A stretch of DNA of 64,000 nucleotides from Oasisia sp. SBJ-2009 (GCA_964017155.1 OZ024864.1:33243932-33307931); one strand, 5' to 3'. Counted from the stretch's first letter, positions 44,005 to 57,412 are shown. The notes: generated from the sequence alone by a model not told the origin. Made by a program: numbers and translations.

Positions 44005-47000
44005 GAGGTCAGCTTAGAATTTAGAATATGTTGAGGACTGCAGTAATGATATTAAGAAGTCAAGGGGTAAGTAAGGCCCATATTCCAGTGTTGCACTGTT
44101 GTACGCGTTTAATGAACTGTATCAACAAAGTAATGTTTGCCATTTATGAAATGTTTTGACAATTATGTTTCAATAAATTTGAATCTTTCTTCCAAGGGAG
44201 TTGAATTGTTTTTGTGTAAATAACATGTGAACGTTCACAGCAGAGAGGTTAGAGAATAAATATGAAACTATATAGTAATATGTTACGGTTGATCTAATTT
44301 CTTAGTTGCTCTGTAACATAAATAAGAAAAATCCATATAAATGAAACCATGACCATACATTCTGAAATCCCTTCCACCTTTATATAAAACCGACATTTGT
44401 ATAATTCTTACTTCACTACGCCCACTCATTCTTCTAGCCATACATTTATTTTTGGGATCTAGATTGCCTTGGGAATGGAACATAGCAACATGTTTATTAA
44501 GTAATCGTTTTTATGGGTTCAACACACATTAATGTTGTACTTTTATACAAAAACCTATATTACTAGTCACTACTCAACCCCTGGCACATACACATATTGT
44601 GCACAGATAGGCATTAGCATTCTGCATTTGTTAACATAAATTGATATTAAGGATAAAATAGCAGAAGTTCAAGAAGTTTTCAGAAGTGCCCAATTTATAA
44701 AATCGATTGATTGATGGTGACCTTGGATTAATGCAAACTACACCAGTTCGCAACTCTACGACAGGAATAATCGTAACGGGGAGATGCAGGGCTTTCTAAT
44801 TATGTAAAATTTAAGTGTGTGTGGGGGTGGTGTAAAAATCGATCTGTTAGAGAGATCTGCCACTCCCCTAATATTGTTCATGGACTGTGCGGGCGCGAAC
44901 ATTAAACTGCTTGACCATATGGCATGTTATGCCTCATTGTGTAGCTCTGCATCTCTAGGTGTCGAATATTGAACCTTGTTTCTGTTTTAATTACGTAGGA
45001 TATGCTTGGCATAAAGCCCATGGAGGTAATATGGCCCCCACTATATCTACTAATATCACGGTGGGCAGTTCTGACGTGACGCTAAAATCACGACCAATAG
45101 CAAGTAGATGAGATATGGTGAATAGTTTGGCCCAGTTGGTCACACTATAAGGTAAATAGTGACCTCTGCATGATCTGAAACAATAGTAATATAAAATCTA
45201 GTGCCATAAACATTTAGCGTATTAAGTTGAATCACTGTTACTCACGCCGTTTACCCGATGTTTCGAGGCGCTATGTCCCGTAGACAAGTGGGACTTTATG
45301 CGCGTCCGACTGCTCTATACAAGTCAAGTGAAAGGTTTTGGTAAAAAATAAACAGAACTTTACAGTGTTCCGCCGCGTGTGAAATGAATCTTACAGGATA
45401 TAGCACAACACCATGATACGACCCACAGCAAACATTCTTTCATCCTTTATTTTTTTAATTCTTGCTGCAGCAACTGCTTCTGTTGCAATTTAAAGTGAAC
45501 ATTTTCTTTCCCAACATTCCCCCGTTGTAGTGGTGTAATGTAACATTGAGCATTTTATGCTGTAGTAGATAGTGATAAATAGAACATATGTTATTGCCTG
45601 GTTTTTAATATTTAGGATGATGTAACAGACTATCCACATTTCTTCTGTCACTTATAAAACTATGTGTGCAGCAACACTTTCTGTTTCTTTTTTGTTTGTA
45701 GAGGTCTGTTGTGATAGTAAGGAAAACATATATACTTATTAGGTTTTCCATCGAACTGGTCGAATTATAATGCTTGCATTGCAAAATTGTATCCCCTTTT
45801 CAAAATCCGGTTAGAAAGGTTCCTCCTAAATTTGTATTTCCTAACAACAACAAATAATTAACTGTCTGGATATGTTTTGCAACATCACATCTAACTCAGC
45901 ATACCTCTCACGGACTGACGCAGTCTTTTTGCAAATAATCTACCCATGGTTAGATAAACTTCAAATTTAACTATCTTAGCACATCCAAGGTTAACGTAAA
46001 CAATTGTGTGTATGTAAGCACATTATACGTGCGGGCTTGCAGCATGCCCTTTTAAAACTTAAAAATAACTGCATTTGTAATTAAAAATTAAACTAGTTTG
46101 GTTGCTATAATTACGAAATTGCGTTACAATATTTCTCAAGCTTAAAATGGGCTAAATTAGTTTACATAAAATATAACATGACAGTGACAGCCAGACATAT
46201 TGCCAGTGGATGTCACAGAATCAGTCCTTTCAAGTTTCAGATGAAAAACACGAAACATACAAATCAAGTCAAATGGGAAATTAAATTTGACGATGAATAA
46301 GCTTGTTTGACATAATATATCACGGACAGTTACTTAAAGGTTGGGATTGGGAAGCCAATCAAATTAAGATAGTCCATGACTCACCGGCTCCTGCCCCTGG
46401 TTAGCCTGTAATAAAAGGCCATATATTGTCTATGCCAAACAATGGCATGCAATTTTTTTATGTTTCTGCACCATAATCGGCATAAATACATAATTAATAT
46501 ATTATGCAAAATCTTTATTTCCTGTGTTTTTTCCCAGTTAACAGAGACGCTACAATATAGGGCATATTATGCCTTCTGGATATGTTATAGTAAATATAAC
46601 CGCCAGCACAATCGTCAGATTTGCAGTCAAAGAGCTGCATATTCATTACTACACACCCTCTAGACCGCTGGCGCTTAATGACAATTTAATTGTGGATGGG
46701 GCTATTTATAGCACACGCCAACTCGTGTGTTTCAACCTGCGGCGCGGTCCCGTTTTTTCGATGGACTTTGGAACTTATTAGCGCCACTGTTTTTGTACCA
46801 AGCATCGCAGGTTACGAGTGCTTAAAAGTGCTATTCTCGAAACAGTCACGATACTAATATTCACAAATGACTTGTTAAATGTGGTATATGTTTCAACGTG
46901 GTGTAAAACTGACTAAAGACTGAAGTTACGACTTATGGCAACTGTGACACGATGCCAATAGCCCAATACTACGCCTACGGGCAATAGTCTAGTGCAAATA

Positions 47001-47692
47001 ATTTAAATTGAATATTAGGCATATTGTGTAATTATATATTACTAAATACTATGTAACACTATGTGCATTTACCCTTTTTCTGGAGGAAAAATGTTCCGCT
47101 TACAGCTGGGTCTGGTATGCATATGGAAGTCGGAACGAATAATTAAATCCGTTTGTTGACAAAGTTGACGACCGGCATATGGCGATGGCATGGCTATGGA
47201 CGTACTCAATAAAAACGTCGAGGGCGCATTGCAAATGTGTTCTATTTATCAATGATTAATCTAGTACGTATTTATTTATTGTGTGGATGTATCAGCTATG
47301 TATGCGGTTGATTATCTTTAGACTGTGCCCTTCTATTCTATGCCATGGATAGATATTATATATCATACGAAGTGTATAATTCACCTAAAGTCGGTACAAT
47401 AGTTACGGGACTATTGCACCGACAATTTTTCGATGCATGTGCATTGCAGCATGGGAATGCACAAGCCGTCGGCGTCGTTGCTGGTGTCAGATAACGTTGT
47501 TTTGGGGTGGGCGAATCTGTTAGAACGTTTGTCGAATTGCAGAATGCGCTACATTTGTTTGAGCAACAAATGCATATAGAGTCAGTTTTATATGAGAGAC
47601 ACCTGAACTTAGAACGCTGCAAAGAAAACGACGCTAAACGCTGTTGAAAAAGCGTCGAAAGATTAATTTAAGTACTACGTCGGTTTGACGGT
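44004..47692. other. 3.7 kb without recognised gene or element
   Basis: AT-rich with stops in all frames. No LINE, SINE, tandem array or exon was recognised. 44028-44070 has an ATG frame ending at GGG|GTAAGT (MLRTAVMILRSQG) but nothing to pair with it. Confidence 0.45.
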
Positions 47693-47912
47693 GCAGGAAA
47701 GATTTGGACCGAACCACTATTCCAAAATGGGTGTGTGTGTTTGGGTTAGGTTTAGGGTCAGGTTTAGGGTCAGGGTTATAGTTAGGGTCAGGGTAATATA
47801 TAACTATATATAATTATATAAGTCAAGTCGGGCTCTCATTGTAACGGCCACACAGCGGCGACAACCTCACATCCCTATTTTGGAATAGTGGTTTGGTCCA
47901 AATCTCTCTTGC
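47693..47912. mobile_element. MITE with 39-bp inverted ends and TTAGGG-like core
   Basis: The left end (GATTTGGACCGAACCACTAT then TCCAAAAT) and the reverse complement of the right end (GATTTGGACCAAACCACTAT then TCCAAAAT) differ at only a few positions over 39-40 bp. The core contains GGGTTAGGTTTAGGGTCAGG and further TTAGGGTC repeats. About 220 bp, non-coding. Confidence 0.8.
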
Positions 47913-47984
47913 AGACGTAGCATTGGGGTCTTTCTACACTCAACCTCACAATAACGATAGAGAGTGATATTTGAAACAAGTAAC

Positions 47985-48075
47985 TTTTACCCTGGAATGA
48001 AGTAAGCAAAATAGTTGATTGTTTGACATTTCTTCCAGTCATTACAAACTATCCAAAATGAACATTAATGGTTTT
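47985..48075 (-). repeat. Outer inverted-repeat arm (partner 53585-53715)
   Basis: The reverse complement reads CCATTAATGTTCATTTTGGA TAGTTTGTA...CTGGAAGAAA...TTGCTTACT and matches 53585-53715 in order, where a CATTGT/CATTGA run is inserted. Confidence 0.65.
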
Positions 48076-48162
48076 TATGCTGTTCGAAGTTTAAAATCGT
48101 CCCATCTGCAATGTTTTTACAAATAAGGTAAGTTCTTATTCTGAGTAAGACCTTATAAAACA

Positions 48163-48595
48163 AGAGCCAGTTCTCAGGCTCAAGACACCTCAAATCACTT
48201 TACTTTCCTGGCAGACATGCCCAATTAAACACCATATTGAGGCACCCGGTCATGCTGCAATTAATGCTTGAAGACTGTTCACACATAAATATCCACCAGT
48301 GTCCATAGCCAGGTACTGGCACTGTCAAATACTTAACATTGCAGCACAGGATTTGACGCAGATTCTTTAAGTCCGATGCTTTATAAAACAATCTAAATCT
48401 ATGAATCACCACAATGGTCCCTGCAAAACTAACAAACTGTCATAGTCTATACCCAGAATTTCAAAAACAAATCAGTAATACTTAATGTTAGTAGCTGATA
48501 TCCATGTCAGGTTTATCTCCATATTTGTCTGGTCACAACCTGTTCAGATGGCACTTCCTATTGGGATTTTAGTGTATAGTGAATGTACATGTATA
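48163..48595. repeat. Inverted-repeat arm, left (partner 49855-50285)
   Basis: Blocks such as CCAGT.CTCAGGCTCA, TTTACTTTCCTGGCAGA, AAATATCCAC, GCAGCACAGGATTTGACCCAG-like, AAGTCCGATGCTTT and TGTTCAGATGGCACTTCCTA recur as reverse complements at 49855-50285 in mirror order; estimated 70-75 percent identity. Confidence 0.75.
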
Positions 48596-49854
48596 TGGAA
48601 GTATATCATAAATAGCAGTAAAAATGTTTTTTAATAAAATAAATACATATAATTTATTTAATAAAGCCACACATCAGACAATATGGCAGAAGTGAAATGT
48701 AATAAAACACATCATAAAGAGCAGTAAAATAATAGTAAATTAATCAAACAATATTAGAGAATATGTTTTTTTTAAGTTTACTTAATTAAGACTAGCATTT
48801 AGAACTACAATGGCACAGGGAATGAACAATTTCTTAAACTGATTTGTCCTTCCTATAATGGCACTTTTCCTCTTCAGTGTCACAATAGTATAGACATTTC
48901 TGGCCAATTAATTTGCTGATTAATTCAATATGTGAGAAACAAATTTGTTATTGGCGACACTGCCATACTTATTAAGTTAGAGCTGTATTTGATAAAATTT
49001 AGGATCATATAACTATTTTATGTACATATATTGGATCCCTGATCAAATGCTTTCAATTAAGCCCTTTTAAAATCTCTTTAAAGCTGTGTATTCCTTTAAT
49101 GCTGCCTATCCTGCTTAGCTTCCTAGCATCTTCATCCATCCATTGGTGACTCATGCATTGTTTTACAATTATAAGTTTGCTTAATCCATTAGTTTTTTCA
49201 TGCCACTGAGCTTGATCTTCGAGGATATTGGTGCAAAAGAAGTCATTATTACTATTATTAAACAAACTCAAGAATGTGTTGACTGACAGGTAGACGTCTC
49301 ACTAAAATGACAAAATTATTAACAGAGGATATGAAATTACTTATATAAAGGAGCAGTGTAGACTAAAAATCGGAAAGTTCTAATTTTACATAGGACTAAA
49401 TGAAAGGAATATATTGTCTGCCAATGGTGTGGGTGCTAGTAGCATGAATGTTTAGTTTAAAAATAGAATCAAAATAAACTTCAGAAAACGAGCGTTACAC
49501 TTGGATAAGTAAGCTGGACTGTTGATTAGCAAATGAGCTTCTTTGTCCACCTGCCATCTAGACAGGATTGTCTAGGTGGCAATCTTATTTTAATCTTGTT
49601 GACATTTCAGTCCCCGGATGAAGCTAAAATGTTTATATATTTTGTACTTTCATTTCAGTTCTATCAGTTGTATTAATTTAGAATTTGCTGCATACATGCA
49701 GCTGGTGCTCACACACATACATGCATGTATGCACTCACGCAATAGTGTCGCACATACATGATAACACCAAATGTAATCGTATAGCCCTGTAATTAGTAGA
49801 TATATAGCTGATTATGTGTGTGTGTGTTGAGACACGTTAAAAAAACACTTTAGT
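48596..49854. other. Spacer of the inverted repeat; no gene seen
   Basis: AT-rich. A 72-codon minus-strand frame at 49053-49271 has no family match that I recognise. Confidence 0.4.
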
Positions 49855-50285
49855 TTTAATAAAATATACAGTAGAATCCCAATAGAAAGTGCCATCTGAA
49901 CAGAGTGTGACTAGTAAAATATAGAGATAAACCCTGAGATGGATAACAACTTCTGACATCTATGTACCACTGATTGTTTTTGAGATTCTGAGCATAGACT
50001 AGGACAGCTTCGTTGTATTAGTAGTATTGCAGCCCTGGACCATTGGGTTAGATTTCTGTCAAAAGCATCGGACTTAGAGAAACTGGGTCAAATCCTGTGC
50101 TGCAGTGTTAATTATTTAATACCTGATTATAAACATTAGTGGATATTTTTGTATGAAAAGTTTTTGTACATTAACTGTAGCATGACTGAAAGCTTCCTAA
50201 CAATGGATATGGTGTCCAATTGGAAGTACCGGTATCTGCCAGGAAAGTAAAATGGTTTGAGAAGTCCTGAGCCTGAGGACTGGCT
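49855..50285. repeat. Inverted-repeat arm, right
   Basis: Partner of 48163-48595. Confidence 0.75.
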
Positions 50286-50439
50286 ACTGCACCAACTCAA
50301 CCAGAGGTCCCTGGGTGAAATTTCACTCATATGTGCACCCGTATAAATGATGACTACATGCACACTTACAGTGCCAAATTCCAATTAGCTATAAAGTTAT
50401 GGTTGATTGAATAGCGGACCAGTTATATCTGTTTTATCA

Positions 50440-51200
50440 GATTCAAGCTTACTATTAACGTGTGCTGGAGTCCAAATATGACAAGACAATAACATTATTT
50501 AAAAAATTCTCGTTGTTCTTGTTCTTTAAAAAATGCCCTTATGTCAAAGGTGATTTGGATATTATACGCTTAACATAATCATATATACAAACCTGTAATG
50601 TGCAAAGTTTCAACGTGTGGTCTCAGTTCATTCAACTTCAGATAATGTTGTGTTGATTCCCCTGTTTTCGCACTTCACATCTGCAGTAAATATTTGTTAT
50701 GAATTTGGAATGCTAATAACTTTCCTAATTTTGAAGTTATTGTATTAAATTTGCTACATAATCTAGTTTCCATATGGAGACCTGGATTCGGAATTTATTG
50801 TTCCTATTTATGTAATATTTTAGAGTCATAGACATAACAATTTGGGCATTTATTCAATCAGGAATTATATTTTTCTAGTTTTGGGTTTGATTACAACCTG
50901 ATTTTCATCACATACATATACTAAATGTTATACCTGGTATACCTGCAGGTGCTTGCTTCTTCAAAAGAAAGTTTATCATAATAAAATATAATATTTAAGT
51001 GTGGCTGGGGTCCAAATATGATAATAAAATATAAAATGTTACAAAATGCACTATTCCCAAAGGTGATTTGGCCATGTGGGCAACTACCTAGTTTCTTATC
51101 CTTTCCTAGGATTAGCAAACATGTATTACCAGTATATTTGCCAAGCTTTAACTTGTCTCAATTCATTCAATTTTAAATAATGTTGTGTTTATAGTGCTAG
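50440..51200 (-). repeat. Tandem pair of a roughly 550-bp repeat, minus orientation
   Basis: Two units, marked by TGG(A/G)GTCCAAATATGA and AAAGGTGATTTGG, at about 50460/50545 and 51008/51060. The same unit occurs twice, inverted, at 52230-53220. Confidence 0.7.
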
Positions 51201-51249
51201 AGAACAAGCTAACCAACTCTATCAATAAAAAATAAGTATTTTCCAGAAA

Positions 51250-51790
51250 AAGTTATTATTTTATTTGCAAATTGCTTAAATTGTGTTAATTTTAAAAAGC
51301 GCAATTTCCAATAATATCTTCAAAGCGCAGTACAAGACTAATAACTTAAACATTATACATAGCACATATATAAGCACAATAAATAGAAAACCAAAATGTT
51401 ATATACTAGTTATGAAAACAGTCAAATCATTTAAATCACTTCAATAAATAAAATGAAAAAAATTTATTTAAGCACTATTTACATATATACACAATAATGG
51501 GTAGATAACACGTAGAAGTTAAAGTATAGTAAAGGCTGAAAGAAAAGAAAATGTTGCAATATTCTGCTATGAACATGTACGTCTTTAGAGTCTGTTTGAT
51601 CATTGATAGGCTCCCACTACACTTTATATGAATTGACACTGAATTCCATAGTTGAGGTCCAATCACATTGAAGGAATGATCACCAACACTAACAATCTTA
51701 GTATTCACATTAACGTTCACATTACATTAGACTTAGAATGATGATGCAATAGTTGCCATTATGATAAATTAGTCAATCAAAGTTGGACCT
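51250..51790 (-). mobile_element. LINE C-terminus and 3' tail
   Basis: Minus-strand frame VNTKIVSVGDHSFNVIGPQL then WNSVSIHIKCSGSLSMIKQT, LKTYMF, followed downstream by GCGCTTTGAAGATATTATTG GAAATTGCGCTTTTTAAA. The GD.SF.VIGP.LWN.LP...........FK..LKTYLF end and the paired GCGCTTT tail belong to one LINE type. Truncated, and centred between the two inverted repeat dimers. Confidence 0.85.
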
Positions 51791-52229
51791 AGCAATTAGA
51801 GTCAGATTTAAATGCATAGACATTGTAATATTTTGATAAATTTATATTGTTTTTATTTATGTCAACAGCACTTTCGGCAATAAAATAGGCTCAGATGTCA
51901 GTGTAAATTATTAACAGTAGATTATATTTCAATCACTCCCTATTACAAAACTGAATTTACAGATATTTATTTTATCACAGAGGCTGTTTTATGTGGACAT
52001 TTCCCCCAAGCAAAGCCAGACAACCAAGCCACCGAGTGTTATCGGAATCAATCACAGTGATACCTGTCATTGTTTTGTGAGAATTGTTTGAATGTTTATA
52101 CATTCCATGTTATGTAATAATACTTTTGATTAAAATATAGTTATTTATGAATAAAATAACTACCTTCACTGGAAAATATAGATTTGTGCTTAATTAATAG
52201 TTGCCTAACATGTTTTCGGGTGCCGAACA
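51791..52229. other. No gene seen
   Basis: AT-rich spacer between LINE fragment and repeat dimer. Confidence 0.4.
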
Positions 52230-53220
52230 GGGAATATCATCAACACATCATTATTTGAAATTGAATGATTTCAGATCACAAGTTAAAACTTGGCAAATAT
52301 ACACGTATATTAATCATATTAAAGATCATGTTTTAGCTAATTGCCCACATGGCCAAATCTCCTCTGGCATCAGGACATTTTGTTAACAATTTATATATTC
52401 TTGTCATACATGTATTTGGATCTCAGCCACACGTGAATAGTATGCTTAATCTGAAAAGCTTTCTTTTAGAGAAGGACCTATAGGTATACATTTCAAACCA
52501 GGTAATATATATATAGTATGTGATGAATGATCAGATTGTATCTGTATTTTGTACCCCGAAACATGAAAAATATAATTCTGGAGTGAACAAACGCCCAACT
52601 TTGGGTGCTTGTAACTCTGAAATTATCACATAAACAAAACCAAATAAGTTCAGAATCCAGTTTCCCATACAGGAGTTACGTTATGTTGCATATTGTAGAA
52701 TAGTAACTTCAAAATTAATAAAGTTATCTGCATTCTAAAATCATGACAAAGATTTATTACAAAAACTCGGAATTTGTAGAAGTTAAATGATATGAGACAA
52801 GTTAAAACTTGGCAAAGATATAAATTACCACAGTATACGTATGTTAATCATATTAAAAGCTCTTATTGCTGGATAAATGCCCACATGGCCAAACCACCTT
52901 TGGTATGAGGGCATTCTTTTAAAAACAATTATTTTCTTGTCATATTTGAACCCCAGCCACATGTGTATTCAGCCACATGTGCTTATTCTGATGAGCTTTC
53001 TTTTAGAGAGGTATATACTTCAAAACAGGTAATTTATACGGTATGTGATGAATGTTTATAGTAGTTGTAGATGATGAAAGTTGTAGCTGTACCCCAAAAC
53101 ATGAATAATGCTATTCTGAAGTGAACAAACACCCATTTTTGAGTGTTTGTAACTCTAAAACTATCGTATAAATGCACACAAAAATCAGAATCCAGAAAAT
53201 TAACATACACATTAAGAAAT
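52230..53220 (+). repeat. Tandem pair of the roughly 550-bp repeat, plus orientation
   Basis: Two direct copies start with CAAGTTAAAACTTGGCAAA near 52278 and 52799 and share TGCCCACATGGCCAAA, CAGCCACA(C/T)GTG, AGCTTTCTTTTAGAGA, GTGAACAAAC.CCCA and TCAGAATCCAG. They are the inverted partners of 50440-51200. Confidence 0.8.
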
Positions 53221-53584
53221 ATATTAGCATTCCAAAATCGTAAAAACAAATATTACTGCGGTCGCGATTGCAAAGCCAAAGAAAAGGTGTAACGGACTCT
53301 GTACTCAATGAACTATAAGTTTATAACTAATTAGAATTTAACTCTAACAGTTTGCGTTTAGCGATCATTTAGATAGCTATATAATTATATTATGTATATA
53401 TTATACATAGCCATGTGTGAAATTTCATTAAAACTCGAGATGGTAAGCTGGGAAGATTTCTGGATATTGGTTGATTTGGCGTGGAATGAAACTATATTGT
53501 TTTAATCATAGATCTTAATAGTAACTGAAATATTTTCAAAATATTGCACATGGGACAATGTTAAACTACTAACAGCTTAAACAC

Positions 53585-53715
53585 CATTAATGTTCATTTT
53601 GGATAGTTTGTAGTGACAATTCTGGAAGAAAATACCAACTATCACCCATTGTCATTGACATTGACATTGTCATTGGCATTGTCATTGATTTGCTTACTCC
53701 AGGACCAGGATAAAA
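53585..53715 (+). repeat. Outer inverted-repeat arm
   Basis: Partner of 47985-48075; contains a short CATTGT/CATTGA/CATTGG tandem at 53647-53690. Confidence 0.65.
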
Positions 53716-53931
53716 TAATATTATTATTTTTAAATATCACCACCTACTATTATTATTGTGAAACACAACAGGGGGATAAACTATAGTAATATCCCAATAC
53801 TAATTCTGCTAATGAGACACTATTTATTTTATCACATACAAATTAATAATCATAATGTCTAGATTTGTCATGAAAAGAAAGGCACTGCCCATTAGCACTA
53901 ATTTTTGGGGTACTATGAACGGTAATCTTAT

Positions 53932-54271
53932 ACTTAACTCAATACTGGCCTAAATTATTACGGCCTTTTAAGTTTTAAAACCGTTTGTTCACCTTATTTT
54001 GATGTGTATGTATTCGCAATGCGATTCTACATCACTTCTAGTACAAAGAAGTTAGATTAAACTATTTTAATTTGTGTTTTAGAACAATTTAAACACGCCG
54101 AATCGAAAGAAATCGCTTCCGCGGTTCTGGTGCTGTTTAAATTGTTCTAAAACACAAATTAAAATAGTTTAATCTGAATTCTTTGTACCGGAAGTGATGT
54201 AGAATCACATACACATCGATATAAGGTTAAAAAACGATTTTAAAAGGTCGTAATAATTTAGGCCAGTTAAG
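53932..54271. mobile_element. Fold-back element, 340 bp, nearly one palindrome
   Basis: Left arm 53932-54095 and right arm 54133-54271 are reverse complements with small indels: ACTTAACT, GGCCTAAATTATTACG, ATTCTACATCACTTC, GTACAAAGAA and the 40-bp block starting AGATTAAACTATTTTAATTT are shared. Only about 37 bp of centre is unpaired. No coding capacity. Confidence 0.85.
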
Positions 54272-54450
54272 TCGATAATCAACATAAATTTGACATATAA
54301 ACAAACACGCCCTCACTTGGCCACCTTGTCATATAGACATTATTTACAATAACACTTTAAAAGGTACATGGAGTAATCAACCGAATACATAAGTGACATA
54401 TTCACACTTTAAATTGATGAACAATTGATAAATTAATACTAATAGAACAC

Positions 54451-54747
54451 ATGTGTATGATTTGCAATGCGCCCTTCGCCGTTTATGTTGAGTACGCCCA
54501 TGCGGCATGCCATCGACATGACATGAGCCAGTCGTCAAATTTATCAACGAAGCGACTTAATTATCCGTACCGACTTCCATACCATATCCATACCAGGCCC
54601 TGCTGTAAGCAGAGAATTTTGCGGTGTGCCCGTGGCTCGAAGTTAACTGAGATAGAATCTGTAATTTTAGATCTTAAACTAAAAGTCCCCAAGAAACATT
54701 TGCAGGCCGTCCTTGACCTTACTGAGTGGGCGGAGCATAATTTGTAG
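54451..54747 (+). other. Unassigned 98-codon open frame
   Basis: Starts with MCMICNAPFAVYVEYAHAAC and ends RGSKLTEIESVILDLKLKVP then KKHLQAVLDLTEWAEHNL. The C-terminal third looks protein-like (amphipathic), but no family, splice site or promoter supports it. Confidence 0.2.
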
Positions 54748-54929
54748 CTAGTGCGCATGACAACCTCAGCGAATCAAAAAATACGTTTGCTCTGCTGTTT
54801 TGATGAAATAACACAAAAATTGTTTGTATATCACAAGATAAGTTCATCTATGTGATAATATGTTGTATTGTAGAACATCCCTGCTAAAGACACATATAAC
54901 ATACATAAGATTTTTTGTTTTATTTAAAC

Positions 54930-55184
54930 AATAAGCCGTGTCGCCTAACCGATACATTTATCAAAACAAACATATCCACTTCAATTTTTTAAATCTTTAT
55001 AATAATTAAATTTGAGTGCTTTCAGAAATAAAATGTATGCTTCAGAATGCATGCTCTTGCTCTTTAGTAACTTGACACTGTTTTGTAGTGAAAGCTATAG
55101 TAACGCAGGACCAAAAGTATTAGGGCGACACCACATATCAGGGTTAGGGCGACTTCAGATTGTCGCCCAACCGATGGATTTGTG

Positions 55185-55186
<2 letters not shown>
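54930..55186. repeat. Repeat with GTCGCC/GGCGAC motifs beside an AT tract
   Basis: Inverted relative of 34142-34350; see there. Confidence 0.55.
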
Positions 55187-55440
<254 letters not shown>

Positions 55441-55521
55441 CCCGTGACGTTACTATTAACGATATTATGTTTATCTTTTCCATATACAATGCTGACTTTT
55501 GCATTCATTTCTATGATTTAG

Positions 55522-55628
55522 ATTTCGACGAATGTGATAGCAGTTCGTGTCAAAATGGCGGTTCTTGCAATTAAACAAGGTCAGTTGCACTTGTGTTTGC
55601 GGGTACGAGAGCGCCACCTGTCAAACTG
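55522..55628 (+). pseudogene. EGF-like domain exon, damaged by a 1-nt deletion
   Basis: Acceptor CTATGATTTAG, phase 1 start, donor ACTG|GTACGT, 107 bases. First frame: [16 protein letters not shown] then N and a stop. In the next frame: VSCTCVCGYESATCQT. Together they give the six cysteines of a calcium-binding-type EGF repeat (D-x-DEC...C.NGGSC...CxC..GYxxxxC). EGF exons are normally phase 1-1 and a multiple of three long; 107 is one short, and the shift lies in TGCAATTAAAC. So one base is missing, from decay or sequence error. No neighbouring EGF exon was seen within a few kilobases. Confidence 0.75.
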
Positions 55629-55759
55629 GTACGTCAAAGATTTGCAGACTAGTACGTCATGAATATTGTTGTGATGCCATTGAATGACGAATATAATCGT
55701 GTGAGTACATGTTGTCGACCTATATTATATATTTATTAGATTGTTTGAGATATCATATG

Positions 55760-56051
<292 letters not shown>

Positions 56052-56237
56052 TTTCGTCAGCTGCAGAATGCGTCATCCATTTGTCCATTCTTCGTCGATT
56101 CGTCTGTGCGTCCATTTGTCGACAGTCTCTAAACAACTACCGAAGAGCAAACGTTGATATTCACACTCAGAATATATTTAACAAGATTTAACATGATTGC
56201 CATCTAGAACTACCTAATATAAGCTTCAGAAGGCATG

Positions 56238-56240
<3 letters not shown>

Positions 56241-56294
<54 letters not shown>

Positions 56295-56335
56295 TGTCTG
56301 TGTGTGTGTGTGCGTGCGTGCGCGCGCGATAATAT
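56241..56335. repeat. (GT)n / (GC) microsatellite
   Basis: GT run ending in GTGCGTGCGTGCGCGCGCG, a Z-DNA-prone sequence. Confidence 0.95.
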
Positions 56336-57204
56336 AATATCAACGTGTCTGTAACAGTATTTTTACCCAACACGAGGAAGACGTTCGTGTAAACCTGTAT
56401 CAATGTATTCTTTGTTGTTCCTTTATTCAAGAGTAAGGGCTATATATTATATCGTATACTTATAACAGTTACATATATAATAGTAATTGTAATATATAGC
56501 AACGTTAGAGAGACTATATCACGATGTATTTATATCAAATAAAAATGGTTATAAAAATATAAGAATTGGGAGATGCATTCTATACAAATTGGTATACCAG
56601 ACAACTGCATCATTTTTGGTGAATCTTGCACTATTCGATAAATGCAAGAAACATGACACGTGGCTAAAACTCATTAATACAAAACATATTTAAACCCTGC
56701 TACATGTTCGAATTTGCCTGAATGGCCAGTTGTTAAATGCATTGTTTCTCATATCTCAGGAAATGCTTCACAAAGAGACAAAACCTTTGGCTAGAAAACG
56801 TTTCCGGCGGTAATGATTTCGCATACGTCATAATTGAGTATGTCCGACATTTATGCATGCACTTTTGAAGATGGTATCCATCAAGACTAATATTCCAATA
56901 TACTTTTATTATGAAATATATCCTAGAGTGGTGATATTGGTTTGTAAAAGAGTTACACGGAAAATGATTTCCAAAACAAATCACACATGCGTTTGACCTT
57001 TGTCAATTATCATAGCCACGATTTTGTAAACAAAATGGCGCCCGACATTTGTTGTCATGCCTTGATTTTGTTTTAATATTTTTTCAATTTTGTTCAAATT
57101 ATTATGTGTAAAGTATTTTTATTTGTTGTTTCTAATTATCTATATTTTTATGTTTAGTGACGGTATGTTGGGAATATGTTTACGCGTTTATTACATCGTT
57201 TTAT
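56336..57204. other. No gene seen
   Basis: AT-rich upstream region of the secreted-peptide gene. No TATA box clearly placed. Confidence 0.4.
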
Positions 57205-57270
57205 GTGTCCGTAAAGCGCCTGAGAGTATGTCTTTAATTGATCGGGCGCTATACAAGTTTTGTAAGTTAT
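57205..57270 (+). mobile_element. LINE/SINE tail fragment
   Basis: GTAAAGCGCCTGAGAGTATG TCTTTAATTGATCGGGCGCT ATACAAGTTTTGTAAGTTAT: the paired GCGC tail type seen at 40.8 and 51.3 kb. Confidence 0.5.
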
Positions 57271-57412
57271 TACTAACACATGTGTGGATACGTCCGGGTG
57301 CCATGGAGGACAATATGGGGCGTTTTATATAGAGATGGTGCAGCTGTAGTTAGCATAGAACAGTTGAAGGTGTTTTGTTGCAGGCACACTCGTCGTCAGG
57401 CGGTTTAACAAG

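Noticed and set aside
47732..47800. Interstitial telomere
   Set aside because: TTAGGG-like motifs are few, imperfect and lie inside a MITE, so they are better explained as element sequence.
54451..54747. 98-codon frame as a real gene
   Set aside because: Kept only as an unassigned frame: the first half is not protein-like, and no splice or promoter signal supports it.
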